A DNA stretch of 64,000 bases from Solibacillus sp. FSL W7-1464 (GTDB taxonomy: Bacteria > Bacillota > Bacilli > Bacillales_A > Planococcaceae): NCBI RefSeq assembly GCF_038004425.1, contig NZ_JBBORC010000001.1, forward strand, positions 597,001 through 661,000. The letters are read 5' to 3'. A model generated the notes under the pieces. The model made no database searches. It saw only the letters and a list, made by a program, of their open reading frames with translations, and was not told the DNA's origin. This document shows positions 20,080 to 29,732 of this stretch, in pieces; within the stretch, counting starts at the first letter, position 1, and every line of letters starts with the position of its first letter. The translations under genes were made by a program, and so were the position numbers.

Positions 20080-21159
20080 TTATTTACGGAACGTCTCCAA
20101 TGCCAACACCGCAGTCTGTTGAGCTGCTGTTTGCAGTCCCTTTATCTGTGTGCGCAACTTGATAGACAGGTCAGCACGGTCAGCGAGCATAGCTGATGCC
20201 TGCTTAAACAGCTCCTCGCCATTCCAATCATCCTGCTCCACATGTCCGAGATTTGGCTGCTCTGCAATTTCTGCAAAGGCATCGATTTTCGGATCGTAGG
20301 AAAGGGCGATGAATGGTGTTGCTTCGATTGCGGAAAAGATGAGCGAGTGCAGACGCATCCCAATCAATAAATCCGATTTTCCGATAATGGCAACCTTCTC
20401 TTCAATCGACAAATTCCCTGGAGCCACAATGCTCTTTTGTTTCATCATTTTTACAAGCTTGTACGATGATTTTTCATCATGGATATCGTGCATCGGCACA
20501 AATACAATTGTATGTCCCGCTTCAGCCAGCAAATCCAACCCGTCCGCAACTTTTTGCATAAAGTTAACTTCTGAAGGCCAGTCACGTATACTGACAGAAA
20601 GATAACCATCAGCTGCAAAGGCTTGACGCTCCAGCCACTCACTACGAAACGTGGAAGAATCTAAGCCGATAACCGGATCCGGCACAAGGGACATTGCCTG
20701 CTTCACACCGATTTCATTAAGCAGCTCTTTTGATGCTTCGTCACGTAATGTTACACGATCTACCCGGTTCAATGTATACTTTGTCAGCTTGCGGCTTAAT
20801 GGATGACGGATAGGACCCATTCCTTGTGCGTAAATGAATACCGGAGTTTTATGAAACTTAGCCAATCGCATGATTAGGCAATAGTAAGGAATTGTTTTCA
20901 TTCCTGTCTGATCCTGCAGTAAACTGCCGCCACCGCTAATCAGACCATCCGCAGTTTTTAATACTTTAGAAATCTCTTTGATCTTCCAACGATTGACCGC
21001 TGCTACCCCATACGTTTTAGAAGTAGTATCAGGATTGTTGGAAAGCACCGTAATTTCAACATCCGGCTGTTCTTTGCGGAGGGCGGTAATAATAGACAGT
21101 AAAATTGCCTCGTCACCAACATTGTCAAATCCGTAATAACCTGAAAGTACGATATGCAT
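20080..21159 (-). CDS. csaB: CsaB, polysaccharide pyruvyl transferase
   Basis: Adds a ketal pyruvate to the secondary cell wall polymer; this group is what SLH domains bind. 359 residues from ATG 21159 (MHIVLSGYYGFDNVGDEAIL), with the family motifs LISGGGSLLQD (about residues 79-89), YAQGMGP (about 115) and the C-terminal GMRLHSLIFSAIEATPFIALSYDPKI. GAGGTGG lies 5 nt upstream. The start overlaps the stop of the upstream gene by one base (TAATG), which indicates coupling. It fits the neighbouring S-layer gene and the SLH protein at 38215. Confidence 0.95.
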   Translation of the reverse strand: MHIVLSGYYGFDNVGDEAILLSIITALRKEQPDVEITVLSNNPDTTSKTYGVAAVNRWKIKEISKVLKTADGLISGGGSLLQDQTGMKTIPYYCLIMRLAKFHKTPVFIYAQGMGPIRHPLSRKLTKYTLNRVDRVTLRDEASKELLNEIGVKQAMSLVPDPVIGLDSSTFRSEWLERQAFAADGYLSVSIRDWPSEVNFMQKVADGLDLLAEAGHTIVFVPMHDIHDEKSSYKLVKMMKQKSIVAPGNLSIEEKVAIIGKSDLLIGMRLHSLIFSAIEATPFIALSYDPKIDAFAEIAEQPNLGHVEQDDWNGEELFKQASAMLADRADLSIKLRTQIKGLQTAAQQTAVLALETFRK

Positions 21160-24100
21160 TACGACCACCTCGCAATCCATTTTATTATATATTTATAAAT
21201 TACTTTAAACACATAGATAAAAATAACGCCAATGACAAAGCCAAGTATCACACTATACGCCGTACGTAAAAGTGAGGCAGACAGCGGGATATGAAGATGT
21301 GTAAATGTATTCATTACCGATAAGAAACCAATAACTGCCGGTACAAGTAATATATGTCCAAGCTTACGATTTACCGACATCGCATAAAGTGCTACAACGA
21401 AAATAGGGAAGCCGATTAAAAATTCTTTCGTACGCGGGCGCACATATAGTGTATCTTCAAGCCACTGACGAATCGAAAGCTCCAAGGCGCTTGCTGTACC
21501 AGCGTTACCTGTACGACTAATGTAGAAAAGGCCAATTGCCGCTACAACAACGAATAAAATTAAATGCCAGTAACGCACTTCGGTATTCATTATTTTCACT
21601 GAGCGAGAGAGCGCATGCTTGTAGCCGCTAGCGGTAATGCGGTACATGGACATGATTACTAAAACAACGACACCCGCAATCGGAATAATGTATACAAGTT
21701 TTACACCACGGAAAGCTTCAAATCCAGTTATGAATCCATTGCCGTTTAATAAGCCAACGACAATAAAAATCCCAACAAAGCTAATCGCGACTGCCTTTAA
21801 ATAAAGGGCGGCAATTTTAACAAGACTGTTCGAGCCTTTCTTTGAAGACATAACCGCATAAATCGGCGTCAATACAGCGATAACTAATGCAAACGCCTGT
21901 ACAAACACAAGACGGTCAAGAACAAAATAACCTGCTGCTAATGCCAGCATTACCACAGCTGCTACATACTGCAATGGTCTGCATGAAGTTAAACCAACCA
22001 TTAAATAGGTGAATACCACACCTGCTAAAAACAGCAGTAATTTCGACCAGGAAGGCACATCAATTTTGTCGAATGGCATAGGAGCACCAGCTGCAAAAGA
22101 AGCCGGCATACGCTCATGTACTTCTTGCAAGTAATCAACCGCGAGCTCCAGGTTTTCCGTTGAATCGCCAGTCGTTTTAATATGGTAGAAAATCGATCGA
22201 ATGTTACGTTCTTTAATTGCACGTACTGAAGCGTCCAGTGACATTTGTAAAGATGCGTACTTCGAATTCTTATTCACATCGATACTAATTAAACGGACCG
22301 CATTGTATTGATGCTGACGGGCCATTGGAAGTTCACCCTTCAGCTGGCTTCCTTCTATTAAATAGAAGTAGTAGCCAGCATCGTCCAGCTTTTGTACAAA
22401 TTTGGGCTGTGATACTTGCCCAAAGCCCAATGCCTCTGTTCCTAAACCTAGCAGACCTGCTGTTGAATCGGTTTTAAGGTCGACAAGTTGATTGACAAGC
22501 GCACCATTTACCTCATCCATTACTGCATTTGTTACACGGAATACATGCGATAACTCATGACGATTAATGGCAGCAAGCGTTTGTTCATCATAGCCAAGCG
22601 GTGTTTGATCATCATAAAATTCATCCGAACTCGGGAGGAAATAAAACGGCTGATCACCGAATGTCACTTCCTCTACATCGATTATGTCCGTAATAAAACG
22701 CTGGTAATAAGCATCTTCCGGCACAGAAATATAGTAGCCTTTATTTTTCACATCCACACTATTACGGTAAGGTGTAAAGTACAGCTGCGCTGCTAGTTCA
22801 TTTTCCTCAAAAATTGTTACAATGCTCTGTTTTTCTAAATCAGTTAATGTAACTGGACTTATACTGACAGTCGATAAACCGGCCTCTTTCAATTGTCCGA
22901 GTACCTCATCAACGGAGAGACCACTTTCATTTGATGTAATTAATATTTCCTCATAGGGAATAATGACTTCATAGACATTGTTGCCTTGTTCTACATTCCA
23001 GCGGTTGATTACGCCGATAGAAGCCGCTAGTAAAAGAAGAACAATTAATGTCCAAAGCCAGGACTGCTTAATTTTCATAGAGTTTTTCGACTCCCTCTTT
23101 TTAATGTGTAGTTTTTTCCCGATGACAGGGATTCGTTTGACATCGTCCGGATGAAGCGCACCGAGACCCCATAACAGCGCCGCATAAATAATGCCGCCGA
23201 CACCAATTGCGAGCAGGGCATAACCTAGTGCGAACAATCGCCCCCAGCTTGCAACATCGAGCCACAGCGTAGGAAGACCAACTGCCAATGCCATTATAAT
23301 AGAAGAAAGTATAATCTTTACGGTCATTCCGTTTAACGCAGAGAATCGCATTTTACGTAGAATGACAAGAGTATTCACGATAAACACAACGGCATAGACG
23401 ATTAATGTCGACCAAGCTGCACCCTCAAGCCCAAATTGTGAGATGAGTACGATGTTGAGCACGATTTTTAACAGTACCCCACCTATAATGATAATGGCAG
23501 CAACTCTTGCCGCGCTCATCCCTTGGAGCACACCAGTACTCACAAGTGTCAGAGAGGTAAAAGCGGCACTTGCACTGATGATTGCCAGCATCATACTCCC
23601 TTCTAAGTTGGTATAAAGGGCTAAATTCAGTGGCAATGTAAGTGCAACTAATCCTAACGCTGCAGGCCATGTAATCAAGTGTGTCATGCGGTATGTTTGC
23701 TCAATGACGTTACGTGTACCTTCTAAATCATTTTGTACAAGCTTTGTCGTTATTAACGGCACGAGCGGTAAAATTATTGAGGACGCAAACACTGTGGTAA
23801 TTTGCACGAGCGTCATGCCTCGTCCATAAAGACCGTACAAATAGTTGATTTCCTGTTGTGCGGTAACACCCATTTGTTTTAAAGCATACGTTGCGGTAAA
23901 CGAGTCGACAAAGTTAAACAATGCCATCGTCACCGAACCAATCGCAATCGGAATCGAGATTTTTAAAATCGTACGGCCCCAGTCAGGGAAGTCACGGCCT
24001 GGTTCATATTTCTCAGTTGCTACCACCTTGTAAGGGGAACGACGGTATTTTATGCGTAAATAAAGCAGTGAAGCAAGTGCTCCTATAACCGAACCGATCA

Positions 24101-24665
24101 TCACACCACCTGCGATGACTTCTGTTGACAGGTCCATTTTTACAAGTACATATGCGGCAACGATAATAAGCACAGCACGGATCAGCTGCTCGACAACCTG
24201 GGATACTGCAGTAGGGCGCATATCTCCGTAACCTTGGAAAAAGCCACGGTATACCGCCATATACGGAGCAACCAATAGTGTCAATGCGACGATAATCAAT
24301 GCAAAGCGCGTCGATGGACCGCCAAGCGCATCTGCCAAAACATGCGAGAAGCTAAAAATGACGGTAAAGCTGAATAGTCCAAAGCACAGCGCTAAAATAC
24401 TCGCTGTAATATAAATTTTATGAATTTGCTGTGGCGTATTTTTTGAATTCGCCTCAGCAATCAGTTTTGAAATCGCCAGAGGAATCCCTGCGACCGATAA
24501 ATACAAGGCTACCATATAGACAGGATACACAAGGCTGAAAATCCCGAGTACTTCATCACCGGCAATATTTTGCAGCGGCACACGGAAAATGCTGCCTAAG
24601 ATTTTGGACAGCAATGTGGCAACCGTTAAAATAAGCGTACTTTTTACTAACGTTGATTGGCTCAT
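21159..24665 (-). CDS. Fusion: Wzx/SpoVB-type polysaccharide flippase + DUF5693 membrane protein
   Basis: One 1168-codon frame. Residues 1 to about 525 are a multi-span flippase of the MurJ/SpoVB/Wzx group (MSQSTLVKSTLILTVATLLSKILGSIFRVPLQNI start), which would move a lipid-linked polymer unit outward. From Met530 (MKIKQSWLWTLIVLLLLAAS) a second module begins: a membrane anchor, an outside domain and a multi-span C-terminus, matching DUF5693, a family that I recall as a separate gene beside csaB in relatives. AGAGGGAG lies 12 nt before Met530, so the second part might also be translated alone (23078..21159). It starts 4 nt after tagA and overlaps csaB by one base. Confidence 0.85.
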   Translation of the reverse strand: MSQSTLVKSTLILTVATLLSKILGSIFRVPLQNIAGDEVLGIFSLVYPVYMVALYLSVAGIPLAISKLIAEANSKNTPQQIHKIYITASILALCFGLFSFTVIFSFSHVLADALGGPSTRFALIIVALTLLVAPYMAVYRGFFQGYGDMRPTAVSQVVEQLIRAVLIIVAAYVLVKMDLSTEVIAGGVMIGSVIGALASLLYLRIKYRRSPYKVVATEKYEPGRDFPDWGRTILKISIPIAIGSVTMALFNFVDSFTATYALKQMGVTAQQEINYLYGLYGRGMTLVQITTVFASSIILPLVPLITTKLVQNDLEGTRNVIEQTYRMTHLITWPAALGLVALTLPLNLALYTNLEGSMMLAIISASAAFTSLTLVSTGVLQGMSAARVAAIIIIGGVLLKIVLNIVLISQFGLEGAAWSTLIVYAVVFIVNTLVILRKMRFSALNGMTVKIILSSIIMALAVGLPTLWLDVASWGRLFALGYALLAIGVGGIIYAALLWGLGALHPDDVKRIPVIGKKLHIKKRESKNSMKIKQSWLWTLIVLLLLAASIGVINRWNVEQGNNVYEVIIPYEEILITSNESGLSVDEVLGQLKEAGLSTVSISPVTLTDLEKQSIVTIFEENELAAQLYFTPYRNSVDVKNKGYYISVPEDAYYQRFITDIIDVEEVTFGDQPFYFLPSSDEFYDDQTPLGYDEQTLAAINRHELSHVFRVTNAVMDEVNGALVNQLVDLKTDSTAGLLGLGTEALGFGQVSQPKFVQKLDDAGYYFYLIEGSQLKGELPMARQHQYNAVRLISIDVNKNSKYASLQMSLDASVRAIKERNIRSIFYHIKTTGDSTENLELAVDYLQEVHERMPASFAAGAPMPFDKIDVPSWSKLLLFLAGVVFTYLMVGLTSCRPLQYVAAVVMLALAAGYFVLDRLVFVQAFALVIAVLTPIYAVMSSKKGSNSLVKIAALYLKAVAISFVGIFIVVGLLNGNGFITGFEAFRGVKLVYIIPIAGVVVLVIMSMYRITASGYKHALSRSVKIMNTEVRYWHLILFVVVAAIGLFYISRTGNAGTASALELSIRQWLEDTLYVRPRTKEFLIGFPIFVVALYAMSVNRKLGHILLVPAVIGFLSVMNTFTHLHIPLSASLLRTAYSVILGFVIGVIFIYVFKVIYKYIIKWIARWS

Positions 24666-24669
24666 AGGC

Positions 24670-25401
24670 TTATCGTTGTCCTTTACGCTTTAGAGTAAGC
24701 ACTTTTAAGGCAAACTGAGGCAGCACGAGCATACGCTTCCAACGGCTCGGCTGGTTCAGTAGGCGGTAGAGCCATTCAATATTCAGCTTTTGCCAAATGA
24801 CCGGCGCACGCTTCACCGTTCCTGCAATAACATCAAATGACCCGCCGATGCCCATGAACACCCCATGTGAGAACTTGTCCATGTTTTCGGAAATCCATTT
24901 TTCCTGACGCGGTACACCTAACGCGATAAAGATGAAATCAGGCTCAAGCGCGGCTGCTTCTTCAGCAATCGTATTATTTTCCCAATCAAAGAAACCGTCG
25001 TGATAACCAACAATTTCAACATTCGGGTAATCCCGCTCAATATTTGCGACTGTTTTTTCAAGAGTTTCCGGTTGCGCCCCGAGTAAATACACTTTGTAAC
25101 GCTTTTCCTGACCGATTTTTAAGAGTTCGACCATTGTATCATAACCGGTTACACGTCCAGGCAAATCCTCGCCCAGCAATGAAGCCGCTTTTACAACGCC
25201 AATCCCATCGGCACAAATATAATTCGCTTCCTTTATATAAGTCATTAATTGCGGTTCTTCATTTGCCCGCATGACAATTTCAGGATTAGCCGTAATAACA
25301 AAGGTTTTTTCCTTTTGTGCAGCCCGATCCACGAGCAGCTTTACGAAATTAGTTTGATTTATATGTAAAAAGGGTACCCCCATAATTTCTACATGTTTCA
25401 T
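24670..25401 (-). CDS. tagA: WecB/TagA/CpsF family glycosyltransferase
   Basis: 243 residues. TagA-type enzymes transfer N-acetylmannosamine from UDP to undecaprenyl-PP-GlcNAc, making the linkage unit of a wall polymer. Family motifs are visible: TANPEIVMRA, ICADGIGVVKAASLLGEDLPGRVTGYD, and LGVPRQEKWISEN (about residues 156-168), then GGSFDVIAGTVKRAP. First gene of the minus-strand operon with the flippase and csaB, so it probably serves the secondary wall polymer that anchors SLH proteins rather than teichoic acid. AAAGGTTG precedes ATG 25401. Confidence 0.9.
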   Translation of the reverse strand: MKHVEIMGVPFLHINQTNFVKLLVDRAAQKEKTFVITANPEIVMRANEEPQLMTYIKEANYICADGIGVVKAASLLGEDLPGRVTGYDTMVELLKIGQEKRYKVYLLGAQPETLEKTVANIERDYPNVEIVGYHDGFFDWENNTIAEEAAALEPDFIFIALGVPRQEKWISENMDKFSHGVFMGIGGSFDVIAGTVKRAPVIWQKLNIEWLYRLLNQPSRWKRMLVLPQFALKVLTLKRKGQR

Positions 25402-25575
25402 ATTGTATTGACAACCTTTCTATAAGAAGTGCTTTTACTGCCAATTCACAGACAAACATTTACCTGTACCGAGAGCAAATCCTCAGGGACAGGACTAAAC
25501 GAGAAGCCCGACTTGCCAGTAAAGTTTCGAGTGGTGAAAGCCAACAAGCAGTAGGGGAGTCCACTGATTGAAGTT
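25402..25575 (-). promoter_or_regulatory. Structured 5' leader of the tagA operon
   Basis: Read on the minus strand from about 25576, the 175-nt leader can form three hairpins: CAGTGG/CTACTG, CTTG/CAAG enclosing about 29 nt, and CCTGT-CC-GAG/CTC-GG-ACAGG (25463-25493). GC content is above that of nearby intergenic DNA. I compared it by eye with common riboswitch cores (c-di-GMP, c-di-AMP, cobalamin, fluoride) and found no match. It may be a cis-regulatory RNA; the function is unknown. Confidence 0.4.
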
Positions 25576-25582
25576 TCACTTT

Positions 25583-25591
25583 ATCATACCA
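25583..25591 (-). promoter_or_regulatory. Extended -10 promoter of the tagA operon
   Basis: On the minus strand TGGTATGAT gives an extended -10 (TGn) with TATGAT; the -35 is weak. It would start the structured leader. Confidence 0.4.
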
Positions 25592-26297
25592 CAAAAATAT
25601 TGGAGAAAGTGACCCCTATTAGGCAACAAATGATCTGTAATAACCGTTAGGACGAAACCCGAAGAGAAAGGTTCTACTATTTAAATAGTAGAAATGAAAA
25701 AAAGAACGCGAATAAGCAGGAAGAAAAAACATTCGCAAAGCAATATTACAATCAAATTACATTATTAACAATTTGATTACTGGATGAGGTAAAATGTGGG
25801 TAAATAATGGTGTTATTTCCAACGGAGGAAATCGATTTAGGAAAATCAGTTATAAATAAAAAAAACAGTTGGAAAATTAAAAGACTATTTTAATGTCATA
25901 TTTTTGATATATAACCATTATAAATGTAATAAAAGGATTGAAATATATCAAATTTGCTAGAAGATTTACAAAATTAATATCTTGAAAATTTCGATAAATA
26001 ATTACTTTTGTAATGGATTTGTTAAATAATTTTACAAATTTTGGACATTCTCTAGTCAAAGCAATTGGTTGAGTTGGATAATTCAAGAATATTAACCTTG
26101 TTTTCCAATTTAATAGATGATATATTATTGAAGTAATTAAATGTGTAAATTGATACATTACGTACCAATTTATGAACATTTAGTAAAAAAGCCTGTTACC
26201 CCAATTCTTGCATAGTGAAAATGCATTTTTACATAGAACATGGCATCAAACTATGAAAAGACCGGGTAATAAAGGTAATTTAGGAGGAAAAAATTAA
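25592..26297. other. Long AT-rich region before the S-layer gene
   Basis: About 700 bp without a credible gene; a 100-codon minus-strand frame at 25877-26179 has no ribosome binding site and codes a low-complexity chain. A promoter-like TTGATA-N17-TAATAA lies at 25904-25932 (+). S-layer genes usually have long leaders and several promoters, so regulatory content is likely. Ribosome binding site TAGGAGG is at 26281-26287. Confidence 0.4.
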
Positions 26298-29200
26298 ATG
26301 GCTAAAACAAACAAAGGTCGTAAATTTTTCGCGACAACTGCAACTGCTGCATTAGTAGCATCTGCAATCGTACCTGTAGCTTCTGCTGCACAAGTTAATG
26401 ACTATAATTCAATCGCATCATATGCTCAAGAAGCAGTACAAGATTTAGTAGATCGTGGAGTAGTTCAAGGTGACGCGAACGGTAACTTCCAACCACGTAA
26501 ATCAGTTTCTCGTGCAGAAGCTGCTACAATCTTAACAGGTGCTTTAGGTTTAACAACTTCTGATAATGTATACTTCACAGACGTTAAATCTGGTGCTTGG
26601 TACTACGATGCAATCAACGCTGCTGTAAACAATGGCGTATTTGCTGGTAAAGGCGCTGGTATCTTCGAGCCAAACGGTAACTTAACTCGTGGCGAAGCTG
26701 CTATTATCCTAGTAAATGCTTTCAACTTAGAAGGCCGCGCTAGCTTAGCTCAATTCTCAGATGAAAAATCTGTAAAAGCATGGGCTGTTGAATCTTTAGA
26801 AATCGCTGTAGGTAACGGCGTAATTAAAGGCGACAACGGTAAAATCGGAGCAAACAATGCAATCACGAAGCAAGACTTCGCTGTAATGTTCTCTCGTGCA
26901 GAAGCTGCTGCTGAAGCATTAAAAGCTAACACTGTTAAAGTAATCAACGCTACTACTGTAGAAGTTACTTTCCCAGAAGCAGTTAAAGATGTAGCAAAAT
27001 TAGATATCGCTATCGAAGGATTAACAATTTCAAACAAAGTTGTTAAACAAACTGATGCAAAAACAGTTGTATTAACTACATCTGCTCACCAAGCTGGTAA
27101 AGAGTACACTGTAACTGTTGACGGTTCTGCTGTTGGTAAATTCGTTGGTGTTGCAGAAGTAATCCCAACTAAAATCGATGTTACAACTACTTCAGTTCAA
27201 GGTGTAATTGGTGAAGAGGTTACATTAACTGCTAAAGTTACTGTTCCACAAGGTCAATCAGTTGAAAATGTTCCTGTAACATTCAACATTGTTAACAACG
27301 AGCGTACAAATGACAAAATCGAAGCTGAAGTATTAACTAAAGCTGATGGTACTGCTACGTACAAATATACTCGTTATTATAGCTCTGAAGATACATTCAC
27401 TGCTTATGCAACTAAAAAATCTTCAGTATTCTCAACTGGTAAAGTTTACTGGGCTAACAAAATTCAATTAGCAGTAAGTGATATCACTACAGCTACAGAA
27501 TTAGCAAATGGTGCGAAGAAGTCATACAAAGTAAACGGTGCTCCAAACACAACTTACTATATTGCTATTCAAGAAAACTTAGATGTAAATCCGGATGAAG
27601 TTAAAGATGTAGACGTTCAAACTATTGGTGGCACATTCGTAAAACCACGTGCAATTAAAGGTTCAAATAACCCAGTCGTGGCAGAAGTTCGTACTAACGC
27701 TAATGGTGAAGGTGCATTTGTAGTAACGGGTTCAGAAGTATCGGCTACTCCTATTGTATTTGCTACTACAAACGGTAAAGTATATGATAACAAAACTTTA
27801 CAAGCAGTGGGATCAACAGTTAAATTCTCAATCGTTGATACTTTAGTAGTGAATGTTGCTGGTGAAGGTTTAGTTGACTCAGCTGAATTTACTACTAATC
27901 CAAATGGCAAACCACAAAATACATCTTCAATTGGTGGACGTACTTATACAGTCACAGCAACTGGTAAAGATGGAAAAGTGGCTCCTGCTGGTTCAGTAGT
28001 TTACGTAACATTTGCTCATGCTGGCGAAGTATACTATGCGACAACAGGTAACTTCACACCTGTAGTTAAAGGTCAGATTGTACCATTAACAGTAGGTAAA
28101 GATGGTAAAGTTCAATTCCGTGTAGCTGGTAAAGGTTCGGATGCTTATGTAAAACCAACAGTATTCATGAATACTTATAACCAATCAGAATTGAAGTTTG
28201 AAACTAAGGATGTTCACCACGTTGGTGAAACGACATACTTCAAAGCTCCTGTAGTTGCAAATGCAACGTTAAAAGCATTAGACTCTTTAGGACGTCAAGT
28301 TTCAACTGCAACAACGGAATCAACTGTTAAATTTGTATATCAATCAGTTGATCAAAATGGTTTCGATTACAAACCAAAAAATGTAGTTATCTCTGGTACT
28401 CAAGTTGTGTATGAGCAACAGTTCGTTGGTAACGATCCAGAAACTGGTAACCCACAATATCGTTGGGTAGAAAAGACAATTAATAATACGATTGTTGAAA
28501 ACTACACATTAACATTTGATGTAAAAACTTCATTCAATGGGGCAACTGTAATTGCTGGAGGTAACACTTACAATTTAGGAAGCTCTGAAACAAAAACTAT
28601 TAAATTAACATCTAATCCAGACGGTCGCGCTGAAATTAGTGTGAATTCTCCTTTAGCTAATACAATTACAGTTAATGCTACGGGTGTAGGTAATATCTTA
28701 CCAACAATTTCTGCTTCTGTTGATTTTGTAGGCAATTCAGTGTTACCAAACTTCTACACTGGTGCAGTAGAAGCTGTAAATGTTCAAGCGGGAACATTAA
28801 AATACCAAGGTAACTATGAAGTTGTATCTATTGTCGGTGACAATGTAACATACAAAGTGGGCCAACGTTATTTATCAAGCTATACTGAATTCATCAATGC
28901 TTTAGGTGGCCCAGGTGCTATCTTAACTCGTGAAGTTAAAGACGGTATTGTAACTTACACAATCGTACAAGCAGGTAATGTAACACTTGACACTCAATTA
29001 TCAAACTTAGTAGCTCAAGCTTCTGCTTTAAATTCAGCTAACTATAGTGCGGCATCATTCAAAGCAGTAACTGATGCAGTAAGTGCAGCAAACGCTTTAC
29101 CAACTACAGCAACTAATGCTCAAAAACAAGAAGCAATTAATGCAATTAATGCAGCAATTAATTCTTTACAAAAATTAGTGAATGTAACGGTTACTGAAGC

Positions 29201-29663
29201 AGTAGCAACAGGTGATTTCTTTAACGGTACAGAAAAATTAGGTGCAATTGGTGCAGCAGCGGCAAGTACAGAAGCTGTAATCACTTTAGATGCAGGCAAA
29301 TCTTTCCCAACTACTAACTTTGTAGCTAAAATTGGAGATAAAGAGTACACTGCAACATTAACAAATGGTACTTGGACTTTAGCTCCAAAAGACGTAGAGG
29401 GTGAAGAACCTGTGGTAACTGTTGATACATTTGGTGGAAATATTACATTAGGAGCTTACCAAGAAGCACTAGGTAGTACAGAATTAATTCTAAATACTAA
29501 TGGCTTAGCAGAAGAATTAGTAGGCACAGAATATGTATTAAAATTAGAGACTGGTGATGTTAAACTAGTAAAAAATATCTTTGTTGAAGGTGAATATTCG
29601 GTATTATTACCAGGTAATTTAACTCTTCAAGATGTAAAAGGGTACAAAGTAGAAGTTAAGTAA
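26298..29663 (+). CDS. S-layer protein with three SLH repeats
   Basis: 1121 residues, the main surface-array protein. Signal peptide about residues 1-30 (ending VASAA). Three SLH repeats follow (about 32-210), with SRAE and TRGE motifs in repeats 1 and 2 and TKQD in the third; they bind pyruvylated wall polymer made with CsaB. The rest is a chain of Ig-like/Big-type beta domains, with an FIVAR-like helical segment near residues 900-955 (NLVAQASALNSANYSAAS). The N-terminus closely resembles Lysinibacillus SbpA. Codon use is biased toward favoured codons, as expected for very high expression. Strong ribosome binding site TAGGAGG, 10 nt before the ATG. Confidence 0.95.
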   Translation: MAKTNKGRKFFATTATAALVASAIVPVASAAQVNDYNSIASYAQEAVQDLVDRGVVQGDANGNFQPRKSVSRAEAATILTGALGLTTSDNVYFTDVKSGAWYYDAINAAVNNGVFAGKGAGIFEPNGNLTRGEAAIILVNAFNLEGRASLAQFSDEKSVKAWAVESLEIAVGNGVIKGDNGKIGANNAITKQDFAVMFSRAEAAAEALKANTVKVINATTVEVTFPEAVKDVAKLDIAIEGLTISNKVVKQTDAKTVVLTTSAHQAGKEYTVTVDGSAVGKFVGVAEVIPTKIDVTTTSVQGVIGEEVTLTAKVTVPQGQSVENVPVTFNIVNNERTNDKIEAEVLTKADGTATYKYTRYYSSEDTFTAYATKKSSVFSTGKVYWANKIQLAVSDITTATELANGAKKSYKVNGAPNTTYYIAIQENLDVNPDEVKDVDVQTIGGTFVKPRAIKGSNNPVVAEVRTNANGEGAFVVTGSEVSATPIVFATTNGKVYDNKTLQAVGSTVKFSIVDTLVVNVAGEGLVDSAEFTTNPNGKPQNTSSIGGRTYTVTATGKDGKVAPAGSVVYVTFAHAGEVYYATTGNFTPVVKGQIVPLTVGKDGKVQFRVAGKGSDAYVKPTVFMNTYNQSELKFETKDVHHVGETTYFKAPVVANATLKALDSLGRQVSTATTESTVKFVYQSVDQNGFDYKPKNVVISGTQVVYEQQFVGNDPETGNPQYRWVEKTINNTIVENYTLTFDVKTSFNGATVIAGGNTYNLGSSETKTIKLTSNPDGRAEISVNSPLANTITVNATGVGNILPTISASVDFVGNSVLPNFYTGAVEAVNVQAGTLKYQGNYEVVSIVGDNVTYKVGQRYLSSYTEFINALGGPGAILTREVKDGIVTYTIVQAGNVTLDTQLSNLVAQASALNSANYSAASFKAVTDAVSAANALPTTATNAQKQEAINAINAAINSLQKLVNVTVTEAVATGDFFNGTEKLGAIGAAAASTEAVITLDAGKSFPTTNFVAKIGDKEYTATLTNGTWTLAPKDVEGEEPVVTVDTFGGNITLGAYQEALGSTELILNTNGLAEELVGTEYVLKLETGDVKLVKNIFVEGEYSVLLPGNLTLQDVKGYKVEVK

Positions 29664-29677
29664 TAGAACTTGTTCTC

Positions 29678-29705
29678 ATATGGAGGTACAAAAGTACCTC
29701 CATAT
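29678..29705 (+). terminator. Perfect 12-bp hairpin after the S-layer gene
   Basis: ATATGGAGGTAC and GTACCTCCATAT around an AAAA loop. No T-run follows, so it may stabilise the S-layer message or allow partial read-through into the next gene. Confidence 0.7.
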
Positions 29706-29732
29706 AAACTCTGAAATAAAGGTGGAATAGTT

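Noticed and set aside
25430-25575. Known riboswitch (c-di-GMP, c-di-AMP, cobalamin, fluoride) before tagA
   Set aside because: None of the conserved core sequences is present on the minus strand; kept only as an unidentified structured leader.
25877-26179. 100-codon minus-strand open frame before the S-layer gene
   Set aside because: No ribosome binding site, low-complexity Ile/Leu/Tyr-rich translation, and very AT-rich DNA where open frames arise by chance.
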